Made by a program: the position numbers and the translations under genes. The notes below the pieces were generated by a model. That model made no database searches. It saw only the letters and a program-made list of their open reading frames with translations, and had not been told where the DNA came from. A stretch of 64,000 bases of DNA from VXYK01 sp965221585 (lineage in GTDB: Bacteria; Actinomycetota; Acidimicrobiia; Acidimicrobiales; Aldehydirespiratoraceae), in the NCBI GenBank assembly GCA_965221585.1, contig OZ244898.1:2728001-2792000 (forward strand). Reading direction: 5' to 3'. Positions 26,358 through 34,892 of the stretch are shown here, one piece after another (position 1 is the first letter of the stretch; each line of letters starts with the position of its first letter).

Positions 26358-27359
26358 TCAGCCGACCGTTGTGGTTACTTCGCCTGCGATCACCGCTTCG
26401 GCGGTGGAGTTCACCAGGTCGGTGATGTTGTCGGGTACATCCCAGTTCCCGTACTCGATCCCCAGACCACCGTTCTCCAAGTTGATCTCGTAGCTCGAAC
26501 CGCCGAGAACTCCGTCGTTGAGGTCGTCAACAAGCTGCTGCAGGGCGACTTCCCAGCGATACACCTGGTTCGCCGCTACGACTCCGTCTGCCGCGGCGCC
26601 TGTCTGATTCGACTGCGTACCGAACCAGAGGATTCCCTCATCCTCGGCGACGCTGATCGCCCCGACCGTCATCTGAGCCGTGCCGGTCAGAATGTCAGCG
26701 CCGTTGGAGACGAATCCTGTCGCAGTCTCGGAGGCGAGTTGCACGTCGGCGAACGATTCAATGTAGACGACATTGACTTCCGCGCCACCGGCCTCTGCGC
26801 CCAGGCGGAATCCATCGACGTAGAGCTTCGCGTCACCGACCTCGATCGGTCCGACAATGCCCACGTTGCTGCCGAGCTCCGCCGCTGCACGACCCAGCAC
26901 GTATCCGCCCTCGTTCGAAGCGGCCGTGTAGGCGGACACGTTCGGCAGGCCGAACGTGTCGACCGCAGTACCCCAGGCAAACGCCGTGTCGGGGAAATCC
27001 GTGGCGATCTCCTGGACCAGACCGCCGTACTGCGAGCCGTGGGCGACAACGAGGTCATAACCGTCCTCGGCGTACTGACGCAACGCCACACCGGCGTCCT
27101 CAACGATGAAGGTTCCTGGGGTGATCGCCACCTCGGACACTCCCTCGAGACAGTCGACACCGTCGACGATGCTCTGTGTGAAGGCCAAGTCGTTCTCACC
27201 GCTCGGTGCGACGATGGCTACACGGATCCCCTCGCCTTCGCTACCGGCGTCGCACTCGCGTTCGGCAATTGCGGACGAATCGTCATCGTCTCCACACGAC
27301 GCTGCTACAAGGCTGAATGCGGCCAGCAGCGTTACAAGAAACAACATTGTCTTTTTCAT
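26358..27359 (-). CDS. BMP-family (PnrA-like) substrate-binding lipoprotein, left arm
   Basis: A 333-residue lipoprotein of the basic membrane protein family that binds purine nucleosides or related compounds outside the cell. The signal peptide MKKTMLFLVTLLAAFSLVAASC ends in a lipobox with Cys22, followed by GDDDDSSA. The domain shows RVAIVAPSGENDLAFTQSIVDG at its start and VVAHGSQYGGLVQEIATDFPDTAFAW. The start at 27357-27359 is set by an AGGAGGG Shine-Dalgarno; the longer upstream frame is spurious. It lies between the permease and ATPase genes of its transporter. Confidence 0.9.
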   Translation of the reverse strand: MKKTMLFLVTLLAAFSLVAASCGDDDDSSAIAERECDAGSEGEGIRVAIVAPSGENDLAFTQSIVDGVDCLEGVSEVAITPGTFIVEDAGVALRQYAEDGYDLVVAHGSQYGGLVQEIATDFPDTAFAWGTAVDTFGLPNVSAYTAASNEGGYVLGRAAAELGSNVGIVGPIEVGDAKLYVDGFRLGAEAGGAEVNVVYIESFADVQLASETATGFVSNGADILTGTAQMTVGAISVAEDEGILWFGTQSNQTGAAADGVVAANQVYRWEVALQQLVDDLNDGVLGGSSYEINLENGGLGIEYGNWDVPDNITDLVNSTAEAVIAGEVTTTVG

Positions 27360-27393
27360 TTTTTCCCTCCTGGGTGCTCGTGACGAATCGGTT

Positions 27394-28329
27394 TCACCCG
27401 TCGCGACTGAATGGAACTGTGAGCGCTGCGGGTTGATCAGCGGCCCGGCGTGCAATGATCGCTAACGCGATCACCGTAAGGACAGCAGGTGCCATGGTGG
27501 TGAGACTCGCTGTCGCCCCCGTGACAATACCTAGTGTTTTCCACTGTGTCACGGTCGCTGTTATCAACCCGTAGAGCAGAGACCCGGCAAGTACACCCAC
27601 CGGACGCCACGCCCCGAAGTAGACGAGCGCCACGGCGATGAAGCCGATCCCGTTGGTGAGGTTGTTCTGGAACGTGCCGAGTTCGATGGTGAGAGCGGCT
27701 CCAGCGAGCCCGGCCAGCGAGTTCCCGATCAGCATGGCGACGGCCCGGGTCCGGTACACGCTGACACCCAGAGAATCGGCTGCTTCGGGGCTCTCTCCGA
27801 CTGCGCGAATGTTGAGCCCCAACGTTGTGCGATTGACGATGATCGTCAACGTGGGAACCAACAGGACCGCCAGATAGACGAGCAGGCTGTGGTTGAAGAA
27901 CATGTCGCCGATATGGGGGATGTCACCCAACAGCGGAATCTTGAGGTCGTCGAAGGACGGGATGCCTCGGGGGGTACCAACCTGCTTGAGAAAGAGCAGC
28001 TCACTCATTCCCAAACCGAACAGGTAGATGCCGATGCCGCTGATCCCCTGCTCGGCCTTGAATACCAGAGTAACCGTGGCGTATGCGACGCCCATTATCA
28101 GACCCACGCCGAGACCCACGGCCACGCCCAGCAGACGCGAGTCGGTCTCCAGGACTGTCCAGTAGGCGAAGAAGGCTCCCAGCAGCATCACCCCGTCGAC
28201 ACCGAGGTTCAACACGCCGCTGCGTTGACCTATGGTCTCGCCCAGCGCGGCGAGCAGGTAGGGCGTCGCCAGGCGCATCGCCGAAGCGAACGTCGCCACC
28301 AGCACCGACAGCGTGAAGAACTCACTCAT
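27394..28329 (-). CDS. BMP-type ABC transporter permease 2, left arm
   Basis: A 311-residue integral membrane permease of the YufQ/NupC type, with about eight hydrophobic segments. The hallmark region GETIGQRSGVLNLGVDGVMLLGAF is near the N-terminus, and LNIRAVGESPEAADSLGVSV with GNSLAGLAGAAL near the middle. The true start is the ATG at 28327-28329 (MSEFFTL), overlapping the preceding permease stop by 8 bp; the longer frame upstream is an arginine/proline-rich out-of-frame copy of the neighbouring gene. It forms the membrane channel with the permease at 28322-29596. Confidence 0.9.
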   Translation of the reverse strand: MSEFFTLSVLVATFASAMRLATPYLLAALGETIGQRSGVLNLGVDGVMLLGAFFAYWTVLETDSRLLGVAVGLGVGLIMGVAYATVTLVFKAEQGISGIGIYLFGLGMSELLFLKQVGTPRGIPSFDDLKIPLLGDIPHIGDMFFNHSLLVYLAVLLVPTLTIIVNRTTLGLNIRAVGESPEAADSLGVSVYRTRAVAMLIGNSLAGLAGAALTIELGTFQNNLTNGIGFIAVALVYFGAWRPVGVLAGSLLYGLITATVTQWKTLGIVTGATASLTTMAPAVLTVIALAIIARRAADQPAALTVPFSRDG

Positions 28330-29596
28330 CGGGGCGCGTTTCATTCGCTGAGGGCGACGCCTCAGACCCGCGGGCATCGTCAGGGTCTGCTGGCGCGGCG
28401 GACGACGCCTCAGGCTCTGCTTGCGCTGCGGACGGAGCCGCAGATCCCACGTCACCTTCGGAGCTGGCGGGTTCAGACGCGGACGGTGCCGCGGAACCGG
28501 CAAATTCATGGGTTCGCATGCGGGAGATCTCCAGCGCCTGGCGGAGACGGTCACGCACGCTGGTGCTGCTCACCACGAACACCACAATCAACCCGTTGAG
28601 ACCGATTACCAGGGCCGAATCGATCTGGATGGCGCGTTGCATGGCATTGGCACCGACGAGCAGACCTCCGAACAAGAACGAAGACGGGATCGTCCAGAGC
28701 GGGTGGAGACCTCCGAACAACGCCGCGACGATCCCGTTGAAGCCCGACGATCCGGTGAAGCCGAGCGACGATCCATCGGTGATCAAGCGATGCGACTGGC
28801 TTCCGAACACGAGCACCGCACCCGCCAGACCACACATCGCCCCCGAATAGGTGAGAGCCAGCATGGTCATGCGCTTGAAGGGCATGCCCGCATAGTTCGC
28901 CGCCGCGGAGTTGTGCCCTACCGCACGGGTCTTGAACCCTGTCGTGGTACGCCACAGAAACACCCAGGCCACCACCGAGGCCAGCAGAGCGATCACAACG
29001 CCGAGATGAAGGCGAGTGCCCTCGATGAGGATCGGCAGATCGGCATTCTCCGACAATCGCTCAGTCTGTGGGATCCGTGTCCCCCGCTCGATCTCGAGGG
29101 GATCGATCAAGGGGTCGCGCAACAGGTAGTTCATCACCTGGATGGCGACGATGTTCAACATGATGGTGGAGAGGATCTCGTTGACGCCGAGATAGGCCTT
29201 CAGCGCGCCGGGAATCGCCCCCCATATCCCGCCGCCGATGATTCCCGCCAACATGACAACCGGAATGAGAACAATCGCCGGGAGGTCGGGTACGGCCAGA
29301 GCGGTGATCGTCGAGAGCAGTGCTCCCGCAACTATCTGACCCTCACCGCCGATGTTGATGACGCTGGCGCGAAAGGCGATGCAGATGCCGGTACCGACCA
29401 GAAGCAAAGGCATGGCCCGCACAGCCGTATCAGCCAGCGCGTCACCGCTGCCGAACGCCCCCTTGACGAGTTCTCCATACCCCACAAGGGGGTTGGCGCC
29501 AAGCGCCACGATCACGACCGCGCCGATCCCGAGCGCGGCCAACGCCGCGGCGAGAGGGATGAGGCTCCCGCTGAACCGGTGAAGCAGGTTCATCAT
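28322..29596 (-). CDS. BMP-type ABC transporter permease 1, left arm, with Ala/Ser-rich tail
   Basis: A 424-residue membrane permease of the YufP type. Multiple hydrophobic segments surround VINIGGEGQIVAGALLSTI and the conserved KAYLGVNEILSTIMLNIVAIQVMNYLLRDPL. LIGLNGLIVVFVVSS ends the membrane part. Residues about 365-424 form a non-conserved cytoplasmic or surface tail rich in Ala, Ser, Pro, Glu and Asp with repeated SAAPSA units, roughly 60 residues more than its counterpart in the right arm (36398-37465). Adjacent gene overlaps show it is co-translated with the second permease. Confidence 0.9.
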   Translation of the reverse strand: MMNLLHRFSGSLIPLAAALAALGIGAVVIVALGANPLVGYGELVKGAFGSGDALADTAVRAMPLLLVGTGICIAFRASVINIGGEGQIVAGALLSTITALAVPDLPAIVLIPVVMLAGIIGGGIWGAIPGALKAYLGVNEILSTIMLNIVAIQVMNYLLRDPLIDPLEIERGTRIPQTERLSENADLPILIEGTRLHLGVVIALLASVVAWVFLWRTTTGFKTRAVGHNSAAANYAGMPFKRMTMLALTYSGAMCGLAGAVLVFGSQSHRLITDGSSLGFTGSSGFNGIVAALFGGLHPLWTIPSSFLFGGLLVGANAMQRAIQIDSALVIGLNGLIVVFVVSSTSVRDRLRQALEISRMRTHEFAGSAAPSASEPASSEGDVGSAAPSAAQAEPEASSAAPADPDDARGSEASPSANETRPDE

Positions 29597-29633
29597 CTAA
29601 CGACGACGATTCTGGGCGGACACAAACATCAGA

Positions 29634-31907
29634 TCATAAACCGTTCGCGGCCTTGCTGCCGGAAGTCAGGCCCTCCAGAACGCGGCTGGGGGTAAGCGGG
29701 AAGGAATCGAACCAGACACCGGTGGCATCGTGCAACGCTGCGGCAATCGCGGGAGTGTAGGGCAGGAAGGGCATCTCGGCCATCCCACGCAAACCGAACG
29801 GTCCCCGAGGGTCGGGTATCTCGAGCAGCACCGACCGGACCCGCTCGGGGATGTCTGAAATCCCGGGAATCAGATAGCCGCTGAATCGGGGATTGAGGAT
29901 CCGTCCATCAACCACGTGCAGATTCTCCGACAACGCGTAGCCGTGAGCTTGGACAATCGCGCCTTCGACCTGCCCCACAACCAAGGCACGGTTCACGACA
30001 CGTCCCACATCGATCGCGCACACGACGTCGTGAACCACTATGTGCCCGGTCTCGATGTCGACCGACAGGTCCACCGCCTCAGCCACATAGCCATACGCGA
30101 AGTTGGGTGTGGTGGGTGCCAGACCCTGCGGATCAAGCGGTTCGGTGGGAGGGGGTACGTAACGGAACTCACCGATGGCTGGGCGGTCTCCGTTGAGCCA
30201 CGATTTCGCTGCTTCCTCCGCGGCGCCCAGGATGGCGTTGCCGGTCATCCAGGTGAGGCGGGAGGCCGAAGCCGAACCCGAATCCCCGCTGGTGGCCGTG
30301 TCTGAGAAGCTCGCCTCGATGGCATCGAGTGACACTCCGGTCGCTTCGGCGGCCATCTGCAGGAAAGCGGTGTGGGCTCCCTGACCCACGTCAGCGCCCG
30401 CCAGAAACAACTCTGCTGATGCGGGCGAATCACCGTCCGGGGATTCGTCGTCCGGGTGCAGGACTATGGCAGCCTCGCTTCGCTCAGGAAATCCGAACGA
30501 GAATCCGATGTTCTTGAATGCACAGGCAAACCCGCGCCCGCGCCTGAGCGCTCTCGTTGAAGGCGCAAGCGTGGCGAACACCGATGCGGCGCGGGGCTCC
30601 GGCAGCGGTTCCGACCAGCCGGCCTGCTGCGCGCATGCCTCGACGACCTCGCCGATACTCACCCCGGCAGGCATTTCCGTGCCGGAAATGCCCAGCGACC
30701 CCTCGGTCAAGACGTTTCGACGACGGATCTCGACAGGATCGAGACCTGTGAGCTCAGCCAGTTTGTTCATCTGCATCTCGGCCACGAAAGCACCCTGCGG
30801 TCCACCGAAGCCTCGAAATGCCCCGCCCGGCGGTGAATTCGTGTAGACCGCCCGAGAATCGATGCGGGCGTTCGGGACCAGATATGCACCGGCCACGGTG
30901 AGATGCAGGTTCCCGAGCACCTTGTTGGACGTGTAGTTGTATGCACCGGCATCGAGAAGTCCGTCCGCTTCCACCCCCAGGATCCGGCCGTCTGTATCGG
31001 CGGCCCAGCGGGTCTGAACCCTGCCTCGATGGCGCTTGTGGTGCCCCACGATCGACTCTTCGCGGCTCCATTCACAGCGAACGGGTCGAGCCACCCCTGC
31101 CTCTTTGAGCCGCAAGGCAGCCAACGCCATCACGACCTGCAGGCTCATGTCCTCCTTCCCGCCGAACGCGCCACCGATCGCCCTGTAGACGATCCGCACC
31201 TGCTCGACCGGCAGATCGAGCGCGTGGGCCACCTGTTCTTGATCTTCGTGAGTCCACTGGCCGGCGGTCTCGACCGTGACTCTGCCCTCGTCGTCTATGT
31301 AGGAGACGGCGGCCTCTGTTTGAAGGTATGCGTGTTCCTGGTAGGGGAAGGCATAGGTGCCTTCGACAACATGCGCAGCCTCAGCGAAAGCAGCTGCAAC
31401 GTCACCCTTGCGAATCTTCAGATGCGCATAGACATTCGAGGTGCCGCCGTCTTCGGGATGCACCAGCGTCGCGTCCGGTTTCAGCGCCGCCTCCAGATCA
31501 GGCACCACATCGAGGGGCTCCCACTCAGCGACGATCAGTTGAGCCGCGGCGAGAGCCGTCTCGGCAGTCTCGGCCACAACCACCGCCAGATGGTCTGCCT
31601 CCCAGCGGGACACGTCGGCAGCCACCGCGGCTCGCCCGGTGCTCTGGGGCCCGACCAGGACCGGTTGATCGAACTTGGTCAACCCGTATTCGTTCACCGG
31701 CACATCAGCGGCCGTCAGAACCAGATGCACGTCCTCCAACTCGGCGGCTGCGCTGGTGTCGAGCGACTTGATGCGTGCATGAACCTCGTCGGTGAACACC
31801 ACCTTGGCGTGCAGCATCTCAGCATCGGAAATGTCTCCGGCGTAGATCGCCTCCCCGGTTACCTTCCCGTGCGCGTCTGGTTTCGCGACTCCTCCTCCGA
31901 GACTCAC
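29634..31907 (-). CDS. Xanthine dehydrogenase-type molybdopterin subunit
   Basis: A 757-residue molybdenum hydroxylase large subunit of the CoxL/XdhB type. It starts with the a/b-hammerhead (GKVTGEAIYAGDI). The pterin-binding region has AIGGAFGGKEDMSLQ and GGAFRGFGGPQGAF, and the C-terminal active-site glutamate is in LRGMAEMPFLPYTPA. It overlaps the FAD/FeS fusion by 4 bp, forming a complete two-polypeptide enzyme with it. Context with purine transporters suggests xanthine, hypoxanthine or another N-heterocycle as substrate. It differs from the fused enzyme at 20867, giving the operon two molybdenum hydroxylases. Confidence 0.88.
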   Translation of the reverse strand: MSLGGGVAKPDAHGKVTGEAIYAGDISDAEMLHAKVVFTDEVHARIKSLDTSAAAELEDVHLVLTAADVPVNEYGLTKFDQPVLVGPQSTGRAAVAADVSRWEADHLAVVVAETAETALAAAQLIVAEWEPLDVVPDLEAALKPDATLVHPEDGGTSNVYAHLKIRKGDVAAAFAEAAHVVEGTYAFPYQEHAYLQTEAAVSYIDDEGRVTVETAGQWTHEDQEQVAHALDLPVEQVRIVYRAIGGAFGGKEDMSLQVVMALAALRLKEAGVARPVRCEWSREESIVGHHKRHRGRVQTRWAADTDGRILGVEADGLLDAGAYNYTSNKVLGNLHLTVAGAYLVPNARIDSRAVYTNSPPGGAFRGFGGPQGAFVAEMQMNKLAELTGLDPVEIRRRNVLTEGSLGISGTEMPAGVSIGEVVEACAQQAGWSEPLPEPRAASVFATLAPSTRALRRGRGFACAFKNIGFSFGFPERSEAAIVLHPDDESPDGDSPASAELFLAGADVGQGAHTAFLQMAAEATGVSLDAIEASFSDTATSGDSGSASASRLTWMTGNAILGAAEEAAKSWLNGDRPAIGEFRYVPPPTEPLDPQGLAPTTPNFAYGYVAEAVDLSVDIETGHIVVHDVVCAIDVGRVVNRALVVGQVEGAIVQAHGYALSENLHVVDGRILNPRFSGYLIPGISDIPERVRSVLLEIPDPRGPFGLRGMAEMPFLPYTPAIAAALHDATGVWFDSFPLTPSRVLEGLTSGSKAANGL

Positions 31908-33364
31908 GAACCGACTCCAACCGGGCCTGTATTGTCAAACGGGTCTGCGTCGTCGAACGCAGCCTCGATCGCGTAGTAGCCGGTGCAGCGGCAGAGGTTG
32001 CCGGAGAGTCCGTGCTTGACCGTCGCTTGGTCAGCGTCGGGGTGGCTGGCCTGCAACGCGGCCCCGGCCATCAAGAAACCCGGGATGCAGTAGCCGCACT
32101 GCACAGCCGCGCAGTCGATGAAACTCTGCTGAAGCGGGTGGAGCGAGTCGGCTGCGGCAAGCCCCTCGATCGTCGTGACCTCCGCCCGATGCGCTCTCGG
32201 CGCCGGGACCAGGCAACTCAACACCGCCGTGCCGTCGAGATGAATCGTGCAGGCACCGCACTCCCCTTCGGCGCACCCCTCTTTCGTGCCGGTCAGAGGA
32301 GTTTGGGCTCGAATCCAGTCGAGCAGCGACATCTCCGTCCACGGTGCAGAGACGGCGACGCCGTTGATGGTGGCGGAGATCACGTCACCCGGGCCGAACT
32401 CCGCAGCGACCACATCTGCAGCAATGCAAGGGCCTGCAAGGGTGGGAACCGACTCTGGCCATGCGGCCCGCTGATCATCAGAAGCGATCGCCGCAAGACA
32501 TCGGCGCACCATCACCTCCACGAGACGCCTCCGGTAGTCGGCAGGGGCTCGCAGGTCGTCGATCGGCGCGACACTGGAACCGGCAAGCATGCCGGCTGCT
32601 TCAATGCTGTCATCGTCGAGGAATCCTCCGATCAGCAGCCCTTCGGCCTCGGTCGCGCGCACGATGACCGGGGCCACACTGCCCAGGGCTATAGCGATGT
32701 CAGAAACCGTCCCGTGGTCGTCGAAGTCACAGCGGACTGCCAGATGCACAACCGAGATTGCCTGTGCACCGCGCAATCCCAGCTTCAAGAACATCGAACG
32801 GCTGTTGCCTCTACGGATCGGAAATGAGATGTCGGTGACAAGTTCATTCGGTTCGAGGATCGTGGAGCGCACCCCCATGAAGAAGTCCGCCAGATCGACC
32901 GTGCGGCTCTGCTGCGTTGATGCGGCCGTCGCTGATGTGAGCGTTATCTCCGCCTCAAGGGCCCTCAACGCGCTGATGGTGTCGTTCGCCGGGCTCGCTG
33001 TCACCACGTTCCCGGCGACGGTTGCGCGGTTCCTCAGAGCAGGTGCACCGACTTCCAAGCAGGCCTGCGCCAACGCCAAACCATGCTCACCGATGATCGG
33101 ACTTTCGGTGCACTGATTGTGCGTCACCAGAGGTCCCAAATGCACCCGGTCGTCCACCACCGAAATCTCGTCCAAACCGGCGATACGGGTGATGTCGATC
33201 AGCCTCTCGACATCTCCGCTGATCCGCCGGTCCATTTCGATCATGAGATCGGTGCCGCCCGCAACCACCCGACCACCGTCGGCGAGCATCGCCAGAGCCT
33301 CTGGGACCGTGGCGGGCGCGGCGTAGGAGCCTGGTCGGACTGCCGGGAGTTGGACATCATGCAC
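31904..33364 (-). CDS. Fused FAD-binding and 2Fe-2S subunit of a molybdenum hydroxylase
   Basis: A 486-residue fusion. The N-terminal FAD domain (about 1-290) reads VVAGGTDLMIEM and RNRATVAGNVVTASPANDT, as in CoxM/XdhA medium subunits. The C-terminal 2Fe-2S domain (about 320-486) has GCAEGECGACTIHLDG, the QCGYC motif and LCRCTGYYAIEAA. In animal-type xanthine dehydrogenase the iron-sulfur part comes first; here the order is FAD then iron-sulfur. It passes electrons from the molybdenum subunit encoded immediately downstream. It is the first gene of the leftward purine operon. Confidence 0.88.
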   Translation of the reverse strand: MHDVQLPAVRPGSYAAPATVPEALAMLADGGRVVAGGTDLMIEMDRRISGDVERLIDITRIAGLDEISVVDDRVHLGPLVTHNQCTESPIIGEHGLALAQACLEVGAPALRNRATVAGNVVTASPANDTISALRALEAEITLTSATAASTQQSRTVDLADFFMGVRSTILEPNELVTDISFPIRRGNSRSMFLKLGLRGAQAISVVHLAVRCDFDDHGTVSDIAIALGSVAPVIVRATEAEGLLIGGFLDDDSIEAAGMLAGSSVAPIDDLRAPADYRRRLVEVMVRRCLAAIASDDQRAAWPESVPTLAGPCIAADVVAAEFGPGDVISATINGVAVSAPWTEMSLLDWIRAQTPLTGTKEGCAEGECGACTIHLDGTAVLSCLVPAPRAHRAEVTTIEGLAAADSLHPLQQSFIDCAAVQCGYCIPGFLMAGAALQASHPDADQATVKHGLSGNLCRCTGYYAIEAAFDDADPFDNTGPVGVGS

Positions 33365-33572
33365 GCTGGGCGAACCTCCGAGGTGCCGGGACGTCAGATT
33401 AGGTTACGGCAGCTGTTGTTCGCTCATGACAACGAACGCGGAGAGCGCTAATGTCGTGACGCTGACGAGAACCGCCGAGGTTCTCCGGGCGACGCACCGA
33501 ATTTCGGGTGTCAATTGAACATTGTTCGGGAGGGTCCAACCGACCTTCACGGATCAAACCCTTGGAGGGAAC
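33365..33572. promoter_or_regulatory. Divergent promoter region between the two purine arms
   Basis: This 208-bp spacer separates the leftward hydroxylase operon from the rightward BMP transporter operon and must hold both promoters. I see no clear -35/-10 pairs. A short inverted repeat, GTTGT (33415-33419) with ACAAC (33429-33433), is the only candidate operator and is weak. No regulator gene is encoded in either arm. Confidence 0.4.
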
Positions 33573-34829
33573 GTGAAACCAACACAATGGACCAAGGCGC
33601 TGTGGCGTCTGCTAGCTGTGCTGCTGGTCTTCGTCATGGTTGCAGCCGCCTGTGGCGACGACGACGGCGACGACGCCGGAACCGACGACGGCGACTCCGC
33701 CGTGAGCGACGACTCCGGCAACGACATGGACGACGGCGACGACGGCGACATGGACGACGGCGACATGGACGACGGCGACGACTCCGACATGGACGACGGC
33801 GACATGGACGACGGCGACATGGGCGACGACGACTTCACTGCCGCGTTCCTCTACATCAGCCCCATCGGTGAAGCCGGCTGGACTTGGGCTCACGACCAGG
33901 GCCGCATCTACGCCGAGGAAGCCACCGGAATCCCGACGATCTACGTCGAGAACGTCGCCGACGGATCACCTGCAGACATAGAAGCAGCGATCCGGACTCT
34001 CGTCGCCGACGGTCACGACGTGATCATCGGCACATCGTTCGGCTACATGGACACCATGGAGGCGATGGCCGCAGAGTTCCCCGATGTCGTCTTCGAACAC
34101 GTCTCGGGCTACAAGGCCAACGACACCAACTTCGGTAACACGTTCGGAAAGATCTACCAGCCCCGTTACCTCACGGGAATGATCGCCGGCGCGGTCACCG
34201 AGACCAACCGGATCGGCTACGTCGCGGCTTTCCCGATCCCTGAGGTTGCTCGCGGAATCAACGCCTTCGCACTCGGCGCCCAGCGCGTCAACCCCGATGT
34301 TGAAGTGGTTGTCAACTGGACCAGCACCTGGTTCGATCCCGCAATCGAGGGCGACGCGGCCGACGCGCTCCTCGAGGGTGGCGCAGACGTCATTGCGATG
34401 CATCAGGACACCACTTCCGCCGGTCTCGCTGCTGAAGCTGCCGGCGCCCGCTGGGTTTCCTACAACTCGGACATGAGCGAGTTCGCACCGGATGCCTACG
34501 TGGCATCAGCGATCTGGAACTGGGGTCCGCGGTATGCCGAGATCATCTCGTCTGCCGCCGACGGCAGCTACACGCCCGGGTTCTACTGGGGCGGCTACGA
34601 CGACGGCATCGTCGACATCGGCTCGATCGCCGACGACGTCGATCCTGACATCGTCGCTGCGGTCAACGACATCCGCCAACAGATGATCGACGGCACGTTC
34701 GCCGTGTTCTCAGGTCCCCTGTTCGCCCAGGACGGCACGCAACTGCTGGCTGAAGGCGAGGTCATGGATCCAGGAACACTGCTGAGCGAAGCGTTCTTCG
34801 TCCAGGGTGTGGTTGGCGACATCGGCTGA
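33573..34829 (+). CDS. BMP-family substrate-binding lipoprotein, right arm
   Basis: A 418-residue basic-membrane-protein-family lipoprotein. The signal peptide ends at VAAAC (Cys27). Residues 28-88 are a repetitive Asp/Gly/Met linker (DDGD, DMDDGDMDDGD), encoded by 12- to 15-bp DNA repeats at about 33720-33830. The binding domain begins FTAAFLYISPIGEAGWTWAHDQGR and includes the conserved GYVAAFPIPEVARGINAFALGAQ and VNWTSTWFDPAIE. The GTG at 33573 follows GGAGGG (33564-33569) with a short 3-nt spacing; no in-frame ATG fits. It heads the right-arm operon and should supply purine-like ligands to the transporter downstream. Confidence 0.88.
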   Translation: MKPTQWTKALWRLLAVLLVFVMVAAACGDDDGDDAGTDDGDSAVSDDSGNDMDDGDDGDMDDGDMDDGDDSDMDDGDMDDGDMGDDDFTAAFLYISPIGEAGWTWAHDQGRIYAEEATGIPTIYVENVADGSPADIEAAIRTLVADGHDVIIGTSFGYMDTMEAMAAEFPDVVFEHVSGYKANDTNFGNTFGKIYQPRYLTGMIAGAVTETNRIGYVAAFPIPEVARGINAFALGAQRVNPDVEVVVNWTSTWFDPAIEGDAADALLEGGADVIAMHQDTTSAGLAAEAAGARWVSYNSDMSEFAPDAYVASAIWNWGPRYAEIISSAADGSYTPGFYWGGYDDGIVDIGSIADDVDPDIVAAVNDIRQQMIDGTFAVFSGPLFAQDGTQLLAEGEVMDPGTLLSEAFFVQGVVGDIG

Positions 34830-34892
34830 GCCCACAACCTCAACTTCGGACTCCTAATCGACCATCAATACACCAGTGGACGCAACACACCA

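Noticed and set aside
28330..28554. N-terminal extension of the second left-arm permease
   Set aside because: It is an Arg/Pro-rich out-of-frame reading of the preceding permease's tail. The conserved protein begins at the ATG at 28327-28329, with an 8-bp overlap.
33720..33830. CRISPR-like or minisatellite array
   Set aside because: The repeats are in frame, code for an acidic linker and have no unique spacers.
33554..33893. Leftward Ser/Met/Pro- or Val-rich frames opposite the second lipoprotein
   Set aside because: Antisense of the GAC/GGC/ATG repeat tract, with no ribosome-binding site and no family resemblance.
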